From NCBI RefSeq assembly GCF_900099785.1, contig NZ_FNDS01000003.1, forward strand, positions 186,001 to 250,000: 64,000 bases of DNA, written 5' to 3'. This DNA is from Pseudomonas panipatensis. Lineage in GTDB: Bacteria; Pseudomonadota; Gammaproteobacteria; Pseudomonadales; Pseudomonadaceae. A program made the position numbers and the translations under genes. Below, piece after piece: positions 20,944 through 30,070 of the stretch. Every line of letters starts with the position of its first letter. The first letter of the stretch is position 1. The notes under the pieces are model-generated. The model ran no database searches and was not told the DNA's origin. It saw only the letters and a program-made list of their open reading frames with translations.

Positions 20944-21939
20944 ATGTCTACCGATTCCTCCCAGTACCTCAGTGCCTCCGGTGTGGACTCCGCAGAAGCG
21001 GAAGGACGTGCCCATCGCGACCAACGCCATGACCGCTGGTTCCGCCGCGGTATGTTCGGCGCGGCCATGTTGGTGCTGCTGCTGCTCGCCGGCGTCGCCG
21101 GTTCCACCCTGTGGGGCGGCAGCCTGGCGTTCTCGACCTTCGGCCTGGACTTCCTCACCAGTACCGAATGGGATGCGGTGAACAACCATTTCGGCGCCCT
21201 GGTGCCCATCTACGGCACCCTGGTCACCTCGTTGCTGGCGTTGCTGATCGCCGTGCCGGTCAGTTTCGGCATCGCCATCTTCCTCACCGAAGTGGCGCCG
21301 CCGTGGTTGCGCATGCCGGTGGCCGCGGCCATCGAATTGCTCGCCGGCATTCCCTCGATCATCTACGGCATGTGGGGCCTGTTCATCTTCGGCCCGTTCA
21401 TGGCCGAACACCTGGCCCCCTGGATCAACGACTACCTGGGCGCGCTGCCGCTGATCGGCGGTCTGTTCCAGGGCCCGCCGCTGGGCATCGGCATGCTCAG
21501 CGCCGGCATCGTCCTGGCGATCATGATCATCCCCTTCATCACCTCGGTGATGAACGAAGTGTTCCGCAGCGTGCCGATCACCCTCAAAGAGTCGGCCTAC
21601 GCCCTGGGCAACACCACCTGGGAAGTGGTCTGGGACGTCGTCCTGCCGTACACCCGCTCGGCGGTGGTCGGCGGCATCTTCCTCGGCCTGGGCCGCGCCC
21701 TCGGCGAGACCATGGCGGTGACCTTCGTGCTGGGTAACTCGCAGCAGTTCTCCGCATCGCTGCTGATGCCCAGCTCGTCAATCGCCTCGGTGATCGCCAA
21801 CGAGTTCAGCGAGGCCTACACCGATCTGCACCGCTCCTCGCTGATCGCCCTGGGCTTCCTGCTCTTCGTCGTCACCTTCATCGTGCTCGCTATCGCGCGC
21901 CTGATGCTGCTGCGCCTCGCCAAGAAGGAGGGCCTATGA
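20944..21939 (+). CDS. pstC: Phosphate ABC transporter permease PstC
   Basis: A 331-residue inner-membrane permease with six transmembrane segments, from MLVLLLLAGVAGSTLWGG near residue 45, and the EAA-loop region typical of binding-protein transporters (ITLKESAYALGNTTWEVVWDVVLP, here about residue 210). PstC and PstA form the phosphate channel. The start is uncertain: ATG at 20944 (MSTDSSQYL) fits the usual N-terminal length, but the frame is open back to a GTG at 20881, three bases after the pstS stop. Its last bases overlap the pstA start (ATGA). Confidence 0.93.
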   Translation: MSTDSSQYLSASGVDSAEAEGRAHRDQRHDRWFRRGMFGAAMLVLLLLAGVAGSTLWGGSLAFSTFGLDFLTSTEWDAVNNHFGALVPIYGTLVTSLLALLIAVPVSFGIAIFLTEVAPPWLRMPVAAAIELLAGIPSIIYGMWGLFIFGPFMAEHLAPWINDYLGALPLIGGLFQGPPLGIGMLSAGIVLAIMIIPFITSVMNEVFRSVPITLKESAYALGNTTWEVVWDVVLPYTRSAVVGGIFLGLGRALGETMAVTFVLGNSQQFSASLLMPSSSIASVIANEFSEAYTDLHRSSLIALGFLLFVVTFIVLAIARLMLLRLAKKEGL

Positions 21940-22808
21940 GCGGCAACGAAAGTCTCTACCGCATGCGCACGCTGAAAAACCGCATCGCCATGGTGCTCAG
22001 CTGCGCCGCCACGCTGTTCGGCCTGATGTGGCTGGCGTGGATTCTGCTGACCACCATCGTCCACGGCCTCGATGCGCTGAACCTGCGCCTGTTCACCGAG
22101 ATGACCCCGCCGCCGGGCACCTCCGGCGGCCTGGCCAACGCCTTCTACGGCAGCGCGCTGATGAGTCTGCTGGCCCTGCTGGTCGGCACCCCGATCGGCC
22201 TGATGGCCGGCATCTGGCTGGCCGAATACGCCCGCCACACGCGCATGGGCACCGTGGTGCGCTTCATCAACGACATCCTGCTGTCGGCGCCGTCGATCGT
22301 CCTCGGTCTGTTCGTCTACACCAGCGTGATCCTGCCGCTGAACTACCTCAGCGACCACCGCATCGGCTTCTCCGCCATCGCCGGCGCCCTGGCCCTGGCC
22401 CTGCTGGTGATCCCGGTGGTGGTGCGGACCACCGACGAAATGCTCCAGCTGCAACCCACCACCATGCGCGAAGCGGCGCTGGCGCTGGGCGTGCCGCAAT
22501 GGAAGCTGACCCTGCAGATCGTCCTGCGCGCCGCCCGCGCCGGGGTGATCACCGGCATCCTGCTGGCCCTGGCGCGCATCACCGGCGAAACTGCGCCGCT
22601 GCTGTTCACCGCCTTCGGCAACCAGTTCTGGAGCAGCAACCTGCTCAAACCCATGGCCAACGTACCGGTGGTGATCTTCCAGTACGCCATGAGCCCCTTC
22701 GACGATTGGCACGCCCTGGCTTGGGCCGGTGCCCTGGTGCTGACCCTGTTCGTGCTGGTGCTCAGCTTGTTCTCCCGTCTCATCCTCTTGCGCAATAGGG
22801 CATCCTGA
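21936..22808 (+). CDS. pstA: Phosphate ABC transporter permease PstA
   Basis: A 290-residue inner-membrane permease with six hydrophobic segments, beginning [19 protein letters not shown]. It contains the family pattern [15 protein letters not shown] and an EAA loop [23 protein letters not shown]. It pairs with PstC. It overlaps pstC by four bases and its stop overlaps the pstB start by one base, so translation of the operon is tightly coupled. Confidence 0.95.
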   Translation: MSGNESLYRMRTLKNRIAMVLSCAATLFGLMWLAWILLTTIVHGLDALNLRLFTEMTPPPGTSGGLANAFYGSALMSLLALLVGTPIGLMAGIWLAEYARHTRMGTVVRFINDILLSAPSIVLGLFVYTSVILPLNYLSDHRIGFSAIAGALALALLVIPVVVRTTDEMLQLQPTTMREAALALGVPQWKLTLQIVLRAARAGVITGILLALARITGETAPLLFTAFGNQFWSSNLLKPMANVPVVIFQYAMSPFDDWHALAWAGALVLTLFVLVLSLFSRLILLRNRAS

Positions 22809-23593
22809 TGACCAGCATGACCAACCCCATTACCGCCGAGCGCACCAAGATCCGCGTTCGCGACCTGGAGTTCTTCTACGGCCAGCAACAGTCGCTGAAG
22901 TCCATCAACATGGACATCCCGGAGAAGTGCATCACCGCCATCATCGGCCCGTCCGGCTGCGGCAAGTCGACCCTGCTGCGCATCTTCAACCGCATCTACT
23001 CCCTGTATCCCAATCAGGAAGCGCGCGGCGAGGTGCTGCTCAACGGCGACAACATCCTCGCGCCCGGTTACTCCATGCACCGCCTGCGCAGCCAGGTGGG
23101 CATGGTGTTCCAGAAGCCGGTGCCGTTCCCGATGACCATCTACGAGAACATCGCCTACGCCATTCGCCACCACGAGAAAGTCTCGCGCCGCGAGATGGAC
23201 GACCGCGTCGAGCAGGCCCTGCGTGGCGCCGCGCTGTGGGACGAAGTGAAGGACAAGCTGAAGAACAGCGCCCAAGGCCTCTCCGGCGGCCAGCAGCAGC
23301 GCCTGTGCATCGCCCGCACCATCGCCCTGCGCCCGCAAGTGCTGCTGCTCGACGAGCCGACCTCGGCCCTCGACCCGATCTCCACCGGGCGCATCGAACA
23401 GCTGATCACCGAGCTGAAGCAACAGTTCACCGTGGTCATCGTCACCCACAACATGCAGCAGGCCGCGCGTTGCTCCGACTACACGGCCTTCATGTTCCTC
23501 GGCGAGCTGATCGAGTTCGGTGACACCGACACCCTGTTCACCAAGCCGGCCAAGGAACAGACCGAGGACTACATCACCGGTCGCTTCGGCTAA
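22808..23593 (+). CDS. pstB: Phosphate ABC transporter ATP-binding protein PstB
   Basis: A 261-residue ATPase: Walker [10 protein letters not shown] (residues 47-55), Q loop [21 protein letters not shown] signature LSGGQQQR, Walker [17 protein letters not shown] and the switch histidine in [10 protein letters not shown]. The [14 protein letters not shown] segment and the length are typical of PstB. It powers phosphate uptake. The last gene of the operon: a strong terminator follows and phoU is not present, unlike the canonical pst-phoU operon. Confidence 0.96.
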   Translation: MTSMTNPITAERTKIRVRDLEFFYGQQQSLKSINMDIPEKCITAIIGPSGCGKSTLLRIFNRIYSLYPNQEARGEVLLNGDNILAPGYSMHRLRSQVGMVFQKPVPFPMTIYENIAYAIRHHEKVSRREMDDRVEQALRGAALWDEVKDKLKNSAQGLSGGQQQRLCIARTIALRPQVLLLDEPTSALDPISTGRIEQLITELKQQFTVVIVTHNMQQAARCSDYTAFMFLGELIEFGDTDTLFTKPAKEQTEDYITGRFG

Positions 23594-23611
23594 CCGCGCC
23601 CGCGCAGACAG

Positions 23612-23645
23612 ACGCCCGCCCCGGAGCGATCCGGGGCGGGCGTTT
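23612..23645 (+). terminator. Rho-independent terminator of pstSCAB
   Basis: A perfect 13-bp stem (ACGCCCGCCCCGG / CCGGGGCGGGCGT) with a 6-base loop and a short T run, 18 bases after the pstB stop codon. Confidence 0.88.
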
Positions 23646-24169
23646 GCATTTGTCGAAGGGGCGGGCGATGTCCTTGAATGCCCCAGCGCAGCAGCGGCTT
23701 GCGTACCGGCGAGCGAGCGCGCCGCGTGGAGCCGCCAGGGCGCATGTGCCGCGACGAGTGGTATTCGCCGTGACCCGGCGGGCGGAGTAGCATCCATCGG
23801 CGCCGTCGCTGTAGGAAAACAGTGACGGAAGCCCTGGATGATGTCCGCGCATGATCCAGGCCCTGACGACTTTCCCGCCCCCTGTGGCGCGGCCAAGCGT
23901 CAGGCAGGAAGACCGCGCGCATCAGGGATCGATCGAGCGACAGGCCGCCGCCGACCCGTGACCCTGAATCAGGCGCTATCCCTCCCAGCCTCCGATCAGC
24001 CCGTCCCGTGGTTGATGGCCCGCGCGCCGGTCCCGCGGTGACGCGCCAGCGGGTGATCGCGGCCAGGTATCGAGATCGATACCAAACGCCTACCGGTTGC
24101 CTGCTGAAGCCCTTGGTGCCAACCCCTACACTCGGTCTCCGCACAGAGCCCTGTTACACCCGCAGTCAG
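23646..24169. other. Intergenic region of about 520 bases after pstB
   Basis: I see no convincing gene here; several short open frames on both strands lack ribosome binding sites and family resemblance. At 23833-23860 there is a near-perfect inverted repeat (CCTGGATGAT / ATGATCCAGG, 9 of 10 pairs, 8-base loop) that could be an operator or a small RNA structure. Confidence 0.5.
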
Positions 24170-24568
24170 ATGTCGTTCATGCAAACCCACAGCAAGCTCA
24201 TCGACCAGGTCCCCAGCCACTTGATCCGCCAGGCCGTGCCCAAGCGCGTCGGACGCGGCTGGCGCGCCGACTTCAACATCGCCGTGTGGCTGCACCTGAT
24301 CGCCAGCGGCGACCCGCAAGTGACCCTGAAAGTCAGCTACCAGGATGGCGACGTGCTCCGCGAGCAACTGATCGACCGTGGCCGCACCGGGCTCAACCAG
24401 CGCATCCTGCTGTGCGGCATCGCCCGCCTGGAATACAACAGCGGCATCGACGCCATGAGCCTGAGCCTGCTGTCCCAGGAACCGATCCAGACGCTGATGA
24501 TCGACGAACTCTTCGTCCAGGCGGTCGACCGCGCGCGCATCGACGAGCGCAACCGCAAGCGCCGCTGA
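24170..24568 (+). CDS. Hypothetical 132-aa cytoplasmic protein
   Basis: Starts at ATG 24170 (MSFMQTHSKLIDQVPSH); an ATG three codons later is also possible. It has no signal peptide or membrane helix. The middle reads as alternating strands (WRADFNIAVWLHLIASGDPQVTLKVSYQDG) and the end is a charged helix (VDRARIDERNRKRR). I do not recognise the family. Third-position GC matches its neighbours, which supports a real gene. It is a single gene convergent with the chemoreceptor gene. Confidence 0.65.
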   Translation: MSFMQTHSKLIDQVPSHLIRQAVPKRVGRGWRADFNIAVWLHLIASGDPQVTLKVSYQDGDVLREQLIDRGRTGLNQRILLCGIARLEYNSGIDAMSLSLLSQEPIQTLMIDELFVQAVDRARIDERNRKRR

Positions 24569-24687
24569 AGCGCCGCCGCCAGACGCCGGGATGAGCCACG
24601 GCGTCGGCCAGTTCCCACCCATTACCGCGCATCCCCCGGCCGCGCCATCGCGCGGTGCGGCCGGCTGATGCGTCGCCTGAAGCGCCC

Positions 24688-26298
24688 TTACAGGCGGAAC
24701 GACGCCACCACCGCATGCAGGTCCACCGCCAGGCGCGAGAGGTCCTGGCTGGAGGCGCTGGTCTGGCTGGCGCCGGCTGCGGTCTGCGCCGACAGGTCGC
24801 GGATATTGGTCAGGTTGCGCTCGACCTCGTGGGCCACCGCGGCCTGCTCCTCGGCGGCGCTGGCGATCAGCACGTTCTGCTCGTTGATCGCCGCGATGGT
24901 GTCGGTGATATCGACCAGGCAGGCGCTGGCGGCCTCCGCCAGTTGCACGGTGGACTGCGCCAGGGTGGTGCTGCCCTGCATGGTCTGCACGGTGCTGGCG
25001 GCTTCCTGTTGCAGGGCGCCGACCATCTGCTCGATCTCCTGGGTCGATTGCTGGGTGCGCTGCGCCAGCAGGCGTACCTCATCGGCGACCACGGCGAAGC
25101 CACGGCCCTGTTCACCGGCCCGCGCCGCCTCGATGGCGGCGTTGAGCGCCAGCAGGTTGGTCTGTTCGGCGATGGCGCGGATCACATCCAGCACCTTGCC
25201 GACATCCAGCATCTGCCGCGCCAGGCGTTCCACGCGCTCGGCGCTGCCGGTCACATCGCCGGCCAGGGCATTGATCGACTGTACCGTCTGCTGCACCTGC
25301 TCGCGGCCGTTCTGCGCGGTGCGGTCGGCGTGGCGCGAAGCCTCCAGGGTGGTGGCGGCGTTATGCGCCACGCCATCCACCGCCACGCTCATCTCGTTGC
25401 AGGCGGTGGCCGCCTGTTCGATTTCCTGGTTCTGCTGCAACAGCCCGCGGTTGGAATCGTCGGTCACCGCATGCAGCTCCTCCGAGGCCGAGGCCAGTTG
25501 CGCCGAGGAATCGGCGATGGTGCCGATGGTCTTGCGCAGGCCTTGTTGCATGTTGCGCAGCGCCTCCAGCAACTGGCTGGCCTCGTCGCGGCCTTCCACC
25601 TGGATATGCTCGCTGAGGTCGCCCGAGGCCACCGTGCGCGCCACCTGCACCGCTTGCGCCAGCGGCCGCACGATGCTGCGCGAGAGCACCACGGCCAGGC
25701 CGATGGCCAGGGCCACGGCGCCGGCCAGGATCAGCCAGACCATCAGCCTCGCGTTCTCATAGGCGGTCTTGCTGGTCATGGCCGCGTTGGTGGCGCCGTT
25801 GCTGTTCATCTTCGTCAGCGCTTCCAGGTCGCTGGCGATGCTCGTTCCGCGGCTGTTCATCTGGCCGATCAGGCTATCGGCTTCCTCGCTCTTGGCGTTT
25901 TTCAGCAGCTCCAGCAATTGATTCTGGATTTCGATGTAGGTCTGCTGGTTGGCCGCGAAGCGCTCGTAGATCTGCTGTTCCTCGGGGCTGGAAATCAACT
26001 TGCGGTAGCGCTCCTGAGCCTCGGCCAGGCCGGCCCGTTCACGCTCGATGCGCGACAGGGTGTCGGCCTCCAGGCGGACCGCCGCGCGCAACGTCGAAAT
26101 CCGCACGCGCATGGAGGCGCCATTCAGCTCGTCCAGGGCGAGGATGCTCGGCAGCCAATTGTCCTGAACCTCCGCCGAACTCGCGTTCATGCGCTGCATC
26201 TGCAGCAGCGAGCCGCCACCCACCACCATGAGCAGCAGCACCAGCCCGGCGAAGCCCAGGCTGATACGGGTCGAGACGCGAATGTTTCTTATGGACAT
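24688..26298 (-). CDS. Methyl-accepting chemotaxis protein
   Basis: A 536-residue chemoreceptor. Order of domains: N-terminal TM helix ([22 protein letters not shown], residues 12-33); periplasmic four-helix-bundle ligand domain of the 4HB_MCP type (to about residue 185); second TM helix ([21 protein letters not shown]); HAMP domain ([23 protein letters not shown]); and a long coiled-coil signalling domain with the invariant hairpin tip [35 protein letters not shown]. Start ATG (26296-26298) follows AAGGA; a much longer upstream extension is not conserved. It would feed CheA/CheW; the ligand is unknown. No C-terminal CheR pentapeptide is seen (ends VVASFRL). Confidence 0.95.
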   Translation of the reverse strand: MSIRNIRVSTRISLGFAGLVLLLMVVGGGSLLQMQRMNASSAEVQDNWLPSILALDELNGASMRVRISTLRAAVRLEADTLSRIERERAGLAEAQERYRKLISSPEEQQIYERFAANQQTYIEIQNQLLELLKNAKSEEADSLIGQMNSRGTSIASDLEALTKMNSNGATNAAMTSKTAYENARLMVWLILAGAVALAIGLAVVLSRSIVRPLAQAVQVARTVASGDLSEHIQVEGRDEASQLLEALRNMQQGLRKTIGTIADSSAQLASASEELHAVTDDSNRGLLQQNQEIEQAATACNEMSVAVDGVAHNAATTLEASRHADRTAQNGREQVQQTVQSINALAGDVTGSAERVERLARQMLDVGKVLDVIRAIAEQTNLLALNAAIEAARAGEQGRGFAVVADEVRLLAQRTQQSTQEIEQMVGALQQEAASTVQTMQGSTTLAQSTVQLAEAASACLVDITDTIAAINEQNVLIASAAEEQAAVAHEVERNLTNIRDLSAQTAAGASQTSASSQDLSRLAVDLHAVVASFRL

Positions 26299-26660
26299 AA
26301 CAGGTTCCTTCGTAGGCAGAAGCGAGTAATAGGCAGTCAATACGCATAGTAGAAACGCTTTTTTGTGAAGCTGATCTGAAAAGTTCAGCTGACTAGACCA
26401 TGGTCTGAGAGCCCTAAAGTCGCGGCCTCGGCTGCCGGTGCCAGTGCCTTTGCCGGACCCTGGCGGGAGAGGGCACGGCACCCCGGCGCGGCGACACAGT
26501 GGCCGGCCTCTCTGGGGCGCGGTTTCCAGCCCTGCCGGCGAACGGAGAGGGCGCGCCGCCCGCGCTCTGCGCCAGCCGTGGCTAGACTTGCCAGGGCATC
26601 AGACGTGGTCGCCGGCTTGCCGTATCGGCGTGGATAAAAGGACACCTCCGGAGATCGGCC
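26299..26660. promoter_or_regulatory. Divergent intergenic region with two palindromes
   Basis: Between the divergent chemoreceptor and hydrolase genes. It holds a 12-bp perfect palindrome AGACCATGGTCT (26395-26406) and a CTGAA-AAG-TTCAG inverted repeat (26376-26388), either of which could be an operator for the chemoreceptor gene. A GGAGATC ribosome binding site precedes the hydrolase start. No further gene is seen. Confidence 0.45.
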
Positions 26661-28034
26661 ATGAGCCCCGCATTCAAGTCGCCCCTCGACCTTGCCCATG
26701 AACTGCAGAAAGCCCTGTTCCGCGCCAGCACCGATGGCGAACTGCTCGGCAGCGGCATCGCCCTGCAAGCGGCCATCCACCCGTTGACCCGCGAACTGGG
26801 CTTCTCCATGCCGGGCGCGGCGCCGGCCTTGGCCCAGGCCAACCTGACGATCCTGCAGAACCTCGACAGCAAGGTGGTGCAGTTCGTCTTCCCGGTGCAG
26901 GGCGCGCTGCCGCTGCCGGCGGGCGCCCTGGCCGGGCCCGCGGGCAACTTCGACTTCATCCGCCAGCGCCAGTTTGGCAACCTCCTCGGCGAACTGGGCA
27001 ACTGGATCGTCTCCGCCGCCCTGAACATCCCCCAGCGGCTGGAGGGCGACACCCTGGCAGCGGCCGCGCACAGCATCGAAGCGGCGAGCAAGAACGAAGG
27101 CTTCATCGACCTCGCCCAGGGCTACACGGCCCCGGCCTCGCCCAGCCGCCTGGCCGGCGCCAGCGGCAAGCGCGTGTTGCTTTTCGTGCACGGCATCTTC
27201 AGCTCCATCCAGGGTGCCTTCCAGGCCCTCGGCCCAGCCGACCAGCCGTCAGTGCTGCAAACGCTGCTGCAGCGCTACCAGGGCAACGTCTTCGGCTACG
27301 ACCACTGGACCATCAGCAAGACCCCGCTGGAAAACGCCCTCGACCTGCTCGACGCCATACCCGCCGGCGCCAACTGGACCATCGACCTGGTCTGCCACAG
27401 CCGCGGCGGGCTGGTCTGCCGCTCGCTGCTGGCCGACCCCAGCGCCGCCGCCAGCCTGGCCAACCCCGACCTGCTCGCGCTGCCGGGCAAGCGCCAGGGC
27501 AAGATCGCCGGCCTCAACCGGGCGCTGTTCGTCGCCGCCGCCAACCAGGGCTCGCCGCTGGCCAACCCCGACGACATCCGCAACTTCCTCAACGTCGCCG
27601 CGCTGCTTGCCTCCACCTCCGGCTGCTTCGCCCTCGACAGCGTCATCGGCCTCGCCCGGCTCGCCGTCTCCAGCGCCTTCGACCTGCCGAGCATCCAGCA
27701 ACTGGCCACCACCTCCAGCCTGGTCCGCGACCTCAACGCCAGCCCCAGCCTGCTCTCCGTCGCCAACGCCTACGCCGCCCGCGCCGACTTCGACCATGCC
27801 CAGTCGCCCCTGCTGGAAGCCGGCGTGCTCATCGACAAACTGCTGATGCCGGTCGACAACGACCTGGTGGTGCCCTACCTGGGCGCGGCCCAGCCCGACC
27901 CGCTGATCGCCAGCGACAAACTGCTGAACTTCGGCACCCCCACCGCCAAGCAAGGCAGCGTCTGGCACACCGAATTCTTCAGCCAGGCGGCCGTGCACGA
28001 CCAGCTTCTGGCGATCTTTCCGCCGTTGCCGTGA
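26661..28034 (+). CDS. Alpha/beta-hydrolase, lipase-like, with long N-terminal extension
   Basis: A 457-residue protein. The first 165 residues have no recognised domain. The second part is an alpha/beta hydrolase: strand RVLLFVHGIFSS (oxyanion turn, residues 171-182) and nucleophile elbow LVCHSRGGL with Ser247, in which the usual GxSxG is altered to CHSRGG. Later aspartate/histidine candidates are in DNDLVVPYLGA and WHTEFFSQAAVHDQLLA. No signal peptide. This arrangement resembles stand-alone hydrolases sometimes found near CHAT-peptidase systems, but none is present here. The substrate is unknown; a lipid ester is possible. It precedes a DUF2845 gene in the same direction by 135 bases. Confidence 0.72.
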   Translation: MSPAFKSPLDLAHELQKALFRASTDGELLGSGIALQAAIHPLTRELGFSMPGAAPALAQANLTILQNLDSKVVQFVFPVQGALPLPAGALAGPAGNFDFIRQRQFGNLLGELGNWIVSAALNIPQRLEGDTLAAAAHSIEAASKNEGFIDLAQGYTAPASPSRLAGASGKRVLLFVHGIFSSIQGAFQALGPADQPSVLQTLLQRYQGNVFGYDHWTISKTPLENALDLLDAIPAGANWTIDLVCHSRGGLVCRSLLADPSAAASLANPDLLALPGKRQGKIAGLNRALFVAAANQGSPLANPDDIRNFLNVAALLASTSGCFALDSVIGLARLAVSSAFDLPSIQQLATTSSLVRDLNASPSLLSVANAYAARADFDHAQSPLLEAGVLIDKLLMPVDNDLVVPYLGAAQPDPLIASDKLLNFGTPTAKQGSVWHTEFFSQAAVHDQLLAIFPPLP

Positions 28035-28169
28035 GAGCGGCCGCCGGCGCAGCACGGGCGAGGGCGTTGTCCATCTGTCTACGCGGGAGCGGATTGAGAG
28101 GGACCGCAAACTCTGTTAATGAGTGAATGGATACCGCGAAAGCCAGACGTTATCGATCCGGGGTGTTCA

Positions 28170-28478
28170 ATGAAGTATCTCGATAAATGCTTGTTTGGCC
28201 TGCTGTTGTTGGCCTTGTTGCCACCTGTTGCACACGCGTCCTCCTTGCGTTGCAGTCGCGGAATTGCCAGCGAAGGCGATACCAAGGATCAGGTCCTGCA
28301 GAAGTGTGGCGAGCCAGTGACGCGGGAAGTCTGGGGGCCGGCGCTGTTGAATAATGGTGTCCCCAAGAAAGGCGCCGCACAGGTGGAATACTGGCGCTAT
28401 GGGCCGGATGGCGGTGTTTATAGGAAGCTTCGCTTTATCGATGAAAGGCTGGTGCAGGTTGAAACGGAGTGGAAATGA
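28170..28478 (+). CDS. DUF2845 secreted protein, copy 1
   Basis: A 102-residue exported protein: signal peptide MKYLDKCLFGLLLLALLPPVAHA, then SSLRCSRGIASEGDTKDQVLQKCGEP, the DUF2845 signature with two cysteines likely to form a disulfide, then WRYGPDGGVYRKLRF. Function of the family is unknown. It is clearly paralogous to the gene at 29723-30070, and the two flank a repeat protein gene. Its codon use is less GC-biased than the preceding genes. Confidence 0.82.
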   Translation: MKYLDKCLFGLLLLALLPPVAHASSLRCSRGIASEGDTKDQVLQKCGEPVTREVWGPALLNNGVPKKGAAQVEYWRYGPDGGVYRKLRFIDERLVQVETEWK

Positions 28479-28558
28479 CGGCGCCAATCTTCGATTGCAT
28501 CGCATGGCTGCAGCTACAAGACCGGAAAGGCGCCTCGGCATGAGGCGCCAGTGGCGGA

Positions 28559-29680
28559 TTATCCGGCAGCTCTGATGATGTCGAGTAGTAACGCCATATT
28601 GAATTGAATTACGCCAATCGAATTCAGGACTATCGTTGTTCCAGGTTTGGCAGCCTGGATAGCTCTAACGACATAGTTTCCATCAGTGGGTGTCGCAACC
28701 AATTGTGCGCCGTTGTACTGCAGTGTCAGGTTGGTATGCGCCGAAGCAGATACCGCTGAGAGTATTTCATTGAGCGAAGCGGCGTGTGCGGTATTGACCG
28801 TGATGGACGCATTTCCCGATGCGGCTTCGACGGTCGCCTTCAACTGCCCGGTATTTAGTTGTGCGCCATTTAGATTGACGTCGATGCTTCGCGAACCGGC
28901 AAGCTGCAATATTTCTCTCATGTCGGCGTTGTTCGTCGCTTGCGCCGTGTTAAGACTGACCCTGGTATTGGGGCCTGCACTGGCAATCAATTGCTTCAGC
29001 GTCCCCATGTTCATCTGAGTGACATCGAAGTCGGCGACTAAGGCTTTGCCGCCTGCCGCAGCGAATATTTGCGAGAGGTACTGGCTTGGCAGCCGGTTGG
29101 CATTGCTCAGGGCAATACTGGTATTCGGGCCGCCCGCAAAACCCAGGATGTTCAGCACCTGCGCGGGTGTCGCTTGATCGCCGGGAATCTGCGCCGTGAA
29201 GCGCTTGCTGCCAACCGCGCCGAGCAGCGCCCTGCAACCTTGATCGGAATAGGCGTTTACGGCACTGATCGTTAGCGAGGTGTTGTTGCCGTTGGCGGAG
29301 TTCAGAAAGTTAAGCGCCTGTTCTTGAACGGCCCTGGCTGCATTCAGTTGTGCCGAGAGCACCTTGTTGCCGAGGGCGGCGAAGACAGTCGCGACGTGTT
29401 GCGGCGGCAGGCCATTGGCTTCTCTTAGTGCGAACGAAGCATTGGGGCCGTTGGCGGCATTGAACAACGCTAATGTCTGATTCAAGGACGCCATGCTGGC
29501 GTCGACATCGATCGCTATCTTCTTGCTGCCGGCGGCACTTATGACCGGTATGAGTTCTGCCTGCGGTCGTCCCTGGGCATTGGAAATGGAGAGAGTGGTA
29601 TTGCTTCCTGCTGCGCCAAGGAGTTGAGATATCTGGTTGACGGTTATGTTTTTTCCTTCACAGATCAAGATCAGTTTCAT
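28559..29680 (-). CDS. Uncharacterised tandem-repeat protein (about fourteen 26/27-aa repeats)
   Basis: A 373-residue protein made almost wholly of repeats, which I delimit as starting near residues 1, 34, 61, 87, 114, 140, 167, 193, 220, 245, 272, 297, 324 and 354. Odd units read like 'L..L...ANGPNTSIALS' and even units like 'N.RLP.Q.L..IFAAAG.K.L.A.LD', so the true period is about 53 residues. Each unit looks like one helix, an AG/NG turn and one beta strand, as in an alpha/beta solenoid. There is no signal peptide, membrane helix or catalytic motif. Start ATG (29678-29680) follows GGAG; a GTG three codons upstream is possible. Base composition is visibly less GC-rich than the core genes. 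I do not recognise the family. It follows the second DUF2845 gene by 42 bases, same strand. Confidence 0.8.
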   Translation of the reverse strand: MKLILICEGKNITVNQISQLLGAAGSNTTLSISNAQGRPQAELIPVISAAGSKKIAIDVDASMASLNQTLALFNAANGPNASFALREANGLPPQHVATVFAALGNKVLSAQLNAARAVQEQALNFLNSANGNNTSLTISAVNAYSDQGCRALLGAVGSKRFTAQIPGDQATPAQVLNILGFAGGPNTSIALSNANRLPSQYLSQIFAAAGGKALVADFDVTQMNMGTLKQLIASAGPNTRVSLNTAQATNNADMREILQLAGSRSIDVNLNGAQLNTGQLKATVEAASGNASITVNTAHAASLNEILSAVSASAHTNLTLQYNGAQLVATPTDGNYVVRAIQAAKPGTTIVLNSIGVIQFNMALLLDIIRAAG

Positions 29681-29722
29681 CGTGGCCACTCCGGGTTGGT
29701 GAATAGCGATTGGCTGAATTTT

Positions 29723-30070
29723 TTATGGTGTTTGCTTGTACAAATCCTCCTCGCTGTTACTCATGGGTTTGTAAGTTCGGATAACAGCGACTTTGTTGGT
29801 GCCGAAAGTGATTTGCGTCACTGCTCCATTACGTGGGCCGTAATACCAGTAAACGGTTCTTGCCACCGGATAGGCCCGGTTCGGTGTGGTGTTTGTCGCG
29901 GGTTCGATCACTCTCTGATAATCCGGGCGCCCGCACTTATGCTCGACGTCGGCGAAACTGTCACCGTTGGATACCAAGCCACCGGAGCATCGAAATGAAG
30001 CCTTGGCGTCTTGTGCCGTCAGAAAGGTCGATAGAAATAAGGCTGTTGCAGCGCATGCATATCTATTCAT
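29723..30070 (-). CDS. DUF2845 secreted protein, copy 2
   Basis: A 115-residue exported protein with signal peptide MNRYACAATALFLSTFLTAQDAKA and the DUF2845 core SFRCSGGLVSNGDSFADVEHKCGRP, followed by TVYWYYGPRNGAVTQITFG. The two core cysteines match copy 1 (28170-28478), while the insert and C-terminus differ. It is first in a probable two-gene unit with the repeat protein gene downstream. Function unknown. Confidence 0.82.
   Translation of the reverse strand: MNRYACAATALFLSTFLTAQDAKASFRCSGGLVSNGDSFADVEHKCGRPDYQRVIEPATNTTPNRAYPVARTVYWYYGPRNGAVTQITFGTNKVAVIRTYKPMSNSEEDLYKQTP

Noticed and set aside
23590-24144. Arg/Gly-rich minus-strand frame after pstB
   Set aside because: Overlaps the pst terminator and has shadow-like composition.
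28559-29680. CRISPR-like reading of the repeat gene
   Set aside because: Repetition is at protein level with diverged DNA; there are no identical short repeats with unique spacers and no cas genes.
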